In this document: positions 41,401-43,021 of the stretch, piece by piece
Position numbering within the stretch: the first letter of the stretch is position 1
How the letters are laid out: every line of letters starts with the position of its first letter
Origin: Burkholderia sp. S171
GTDB taxonomy: Bacteria > Pseudomonadota > Gammaproteobacteria > Burkholderiales > Burkholderiaceae
Length of the DNA stretch: 43,021 nucleotides
Reading direction: 5' to 3'
Assembly: GCF_009766085.1 (NCBI RefSeq)
Contig: NZ_LMUF01000048.1
Location: 136,047 to 179,067 of the forward strand
Notes under the pieces: model-generated
Told to the model about the DNA's origin: nothing
The model's input: only the letters and a program-made list of their open reading frames with translations
The model's database searches: none
Program-made: the position numbers and the translations under genes

Positions 41401-41437
41401 CCTCTCTGTTCCGGGATGTCTCAAGCGTCCTGGTACT

Positions 41438-41489
41438 CGATTTAGTTTTTCGATTTAGTTACTCAAATTAGTTTCGCAAATTAGATAGA
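41438..41489. repeat. Four tandem 13-bp AT-rich repeats between ribokinase and nucleoside hydrolase
   Basis: Units start at 41438, 41451, 41464 and 41477. The first two share CGATTTAGTT and the last two share CAAATTAG, each 13 bases long. The block is AT-rich in GC-rich surroundings and begins 38 bases after the ribokinase stop. It may bind a regulator of the downstream gene, be a slippage product, or both. Confidence 0.75.
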
Positions 41490-41605
41490 AGCGTCGAAAC
41501 CGTGCTGCCCCGTTGCAGGGGCGGGTCACGTCCTCGTCAAGCTGCTGCATGGCTTTTTGTGGCAGTTCTTTTTCGTCATCCAACTAATCTCGAATGGGAA
41601 AAGCA

Positions 41606-42712
41606 ATGAACTCAAGACCCGTGTTTGTCCTGGTGGCTTCCGTGTTTTTGACGGCTTGCGGTGGAAACGGAAATTCGAATTCCGGGCCCTTGGCGAACGC
41701 GCCAAAGGTCATCATGGATTCGGACTTTAATACGATGGGCGATGACGGCCAGCTTTTTGCAATGACCACGCAATTGATGGCGCAGGGGAAAGTCAATTTA
41801 CTAGGCTTGACTGTAGTAACCGGCAACGACTGGTTATTGCAGGAACAATCCGACGCATTGAAAGCCGTGGAACGCATGGGCGTGCAGAACACCGTGGGCG
41901 TCTACGCCGGCGCGGATTACCCGTTGCAATACGACGTCGCGAGTATCCGCGCCCAGCAAGCCGCCAATCCTAATGGTTATTTCGGCGCATGGAGCCGACC
42001 TGAACCCACGCAGGCTTCGCAACTCATTGCCCCGCCGGACGGCTTTGCTACCAGCACGAAACTGCAGACGGAAAATGCGTCCGATTTCATGATCGATACG
42101 ATCAAGCGTTATCCGAATCAGGTCACTATTCTGGAAGTCGGGCCGCCGACTAATCTCGCGCTCGCTTTGCAAAAGGCGCCGGAAATTGCGCCGCTTATCA
42201 AGCAGATTGTTTATATGGGCGGCGCGATGGCGGTGCCGGGCAATGCGAATGCCGTGGGCGAACTCAACTGGTGGTTTGATCCGCTAGCCGTGCGCACGGT
42301 GCTGCAAACAACAATTCCTCAAACTGTCATTCCGCTGGATGTGACCAATACCGTGCCGCTAACAGAAAGCGTCTACGACCAGATCGCCAACAATCCGAGC
42401 AAGCAGACCGCCGTCACCAAGATTTATGCGACGACCAATGCCAACGCCTTCAGCACTAACACGGATATTTACGACACGCTGACCATCGCCTATTTTCTCG
42501 ATCCGACCTACGCTACACAGACGAAGAGCGCGTACCTGGATATCGATACGACCAGCGGTGAGGATCAAGGCCATGTGATGGTTTATCCGGATCAACCGGC
42601 AGCAGGGGCTTCGCCGCAGAAAATCACCTATGTCACTCAGTTCGATAACAACCGGTTCTTTAGCCTGTATGTCGATTTGTTGACGCGGCCGGTTCCGGTG
42701 ACACTGCCTTAA
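41606..42712 (+). CDS. Nucleoside hydrolase, envelope lipoprotein
   Basis: This 368-residue protein is an inosine-uridine-type nucleoside hydrolase, splitting ribonucleosides into base and ribose. It starts with a lipoprotein signal peptide whose lipobox is L15-T-A-C18; the residues after the cysteine are glycines, not aspartate, which suggests sorting to the outer membrane. The metal site is D38-S-D40 with D46-D47 (two residues longer than the classic D-x-D-x3-D-D), then G-P-P-T-N-L-A-L-A near 179-187, E219-L-N and D290. The usual catalytic His before that last Asp is Tyr289. GGGAAAAG precedes the ATG at 41606; an ATG four codons earlier has no ribosome site. The ribose operon and ribokinase beside it imply extracytoplasmic nucleoside use. 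Confidence 0.9.
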   Translation: MNSRPVFVLVASVFLTACGGNGNSNSGPLANAPKVIMDSDFNTMGDDGQLFAMTTQLMAQGKVNLLGLTVVTGNDWLLQEQSDALKAVERMGVQNTVGVYAGADYPLQYDVASIRAQQAANPNGYFGAWSRPEPTQASQLIAPPDGFATSTKLQTENASDFMIDTIKRYPNQVTILEVGPPTNLALALQKAPEIAPLIKQIVYMGGAMAVPGNANAVGELNWWFDPLAVRTVLQTTIPQTVIPLDVTNTVPLTESVYDQIANNPSKQTAVTKIYATTNANAFSTNTDIYDTLTIAYFLDPTYATQTKSAYLDIDTTSGEDQGHVMVYPDQPAAGASPQKITYVTQFDNNRFFSLYVDLLTRPVPVTLP

Positions 42713-42742
42713 GGGGTTTCGTTCGCACTCGGGTTCGGTTTT

Positions 42743-42773
42743 GGGTTTTGGGTTGGACGGGGTGGGGCCGGGG
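42743..42773 (+). other. Predicted G-quadruplex motif
   Basis: Five G-tracts (GGG, GGG, GGGG, GGGG, GGGG) separated by loops of 4, 6, 1 and 2 bases lie 31 bases after the nucleoside-hydrolase stop, on the coding strand. They meet the usual G3N1-7 rule, so the mRNA or DNA could fold as a quadruplex. Confidence 0.6.
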
Positions 42774-42803
42774 AAATCAGGGTGGTGCTCGGGTGCTGAT
42801 TCG

Positions 42804-42827
42804 GGGGTAGCGGTCGGGGTAGCGGTC
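42804..42827. repeat. Two exact 12-bp tandem repeats
   Basis: GGGGTAGCGGTC occurs twice in direct succession and is followed by GGGT of a partial third copy. It belongs to the G-rich block. Confidence 0.75.
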
Positions 42828-43004
42828 GGGTCGCTAAGTTTGAGGTTGGCGGTTGGAGTCAATGCCGGGTTGGTGCTTCGGCGTTAGCGGTCTGCCTGAG
42901 CCGGATTTTCTCTTTATCACTGTTAGCCACTGTGCGTGGCGGCCCGTCATTTCTTTTATATGAACGTCCCCGTTTGCGCCAGGGTTTCGAGCATGTAACG
43001 CAAC

Positions 43005-43010
43005 AGGAGG
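43005..43010 (+). promoter_or_regulatory. Candidate ribosome binding site for a gene beyond the window
   Basis: AGGAGG lies 11 bases before the window end. No start codon is within the window, so a rightward gene may begin just outside. Confidence 0.35.
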
Positions 43011-43021
43011 TTGCAGCTTTA

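Larger units (their letters stand above)
42713..43021. other. G-rich 309-base end region without a recognised gene
   Basis: The plus strand downstream of the nucleoside hydrolase is very G-rich with many GGGT and CGGT words up to about 42895, then becomes mixed. No gene is recognised. It may hold the transcription end of the nucleoside-hydrolase gene and the start of the next unit. Confidence 0.4.

Noticed and set aside
41438..41489. 13-bp repeats as a replication origin (iterons)
   Set aside because: No replication initiator, partition gene or DnaA box cluster lies near; the flanks are metabolic genes.

Overview
The window looks like chromosomal or megaplasmid DNA of a beta-proteobacterium of the Burkholderiaceae (Paraburkholderia/Caballeronia/Burkholderia type). 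This is inferred from the high GC content, the Burkholderia-style trimeric porin, the abundance of LysR regulators and small catabolic operons, and the side-by-side pbpC and giant alpha-2-macroglobulin genes. No rRNA, tRNA, CRISPR array, insertion sequence or phage gene was recognised. It is an accessory, catabolism-rich stretch.

Left region (1-10607): a two-armed oxidative catabolic locus around one LysR gene (2983). The leftward arm encodes a flavin reductase, an HpaB-type FADH2-dependent monooxygenase, a RidA-family protein without the usual arginine, and a DUF1028 protein cut by the window edge. The rightward arm encodes a Rieske non-heme iron oxygenase, a complete PotABCD-type ABC importer (ATPase, binding protein, two permeases) and a phytanoyl-CoA-dioxygenase-like Fe(II)/2-oxoglutarate enzyme. 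Three different oxygenase chemistries with one importer and one regulator suggest a dedicated uptake-and-degradation route. The substrate cannot be read from the sequence. This is the best candidate for an undescribed system here.

Middle (10705-26669): penicillin-binding protein 1C and a 2018-residue alpha-2-macroglobulin with an intact CSEQ thioester, both leftward; then a sugar-acid style unit (MFS transporter, SMP-30 lactonase, porin) with two clear terminators; a small secreted four-cysteine protein made of two copies of one motif; and a membrane GGDEF-EAL protein.

Right-middle (26670-35122): a DapA-family aldolase, a LysR gene divergent from a 4-oxalocrotonate tautomerase homologue, an unknown anchored proline/alanine-rich protein ending in a duplicated motif, a gene graveyard with remnants of a CmcJ/NvfI-like protein and a 2-hydroxychromene-2-carboxylate isomerase, a TPR membrane protein, a DeoR-MFS pair and a DUF2968 protein.

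Right end (35361-42712): a LysR gene divergent from a ribose-type ABC operon (binding protein, double ATPase, permease), followed by ribokinase and a nucleoside-hydrolase lipoprotein. The likely logic is that nucleosides are split in the cell envelope, then ribose is imported and phosphorylated. Several short tandem repeats (4 x 12 bp, 4 x 13 bp, 2 x 12 bp) lie between these genes. The last 300 bases are G-rich and hold no recognised gene.
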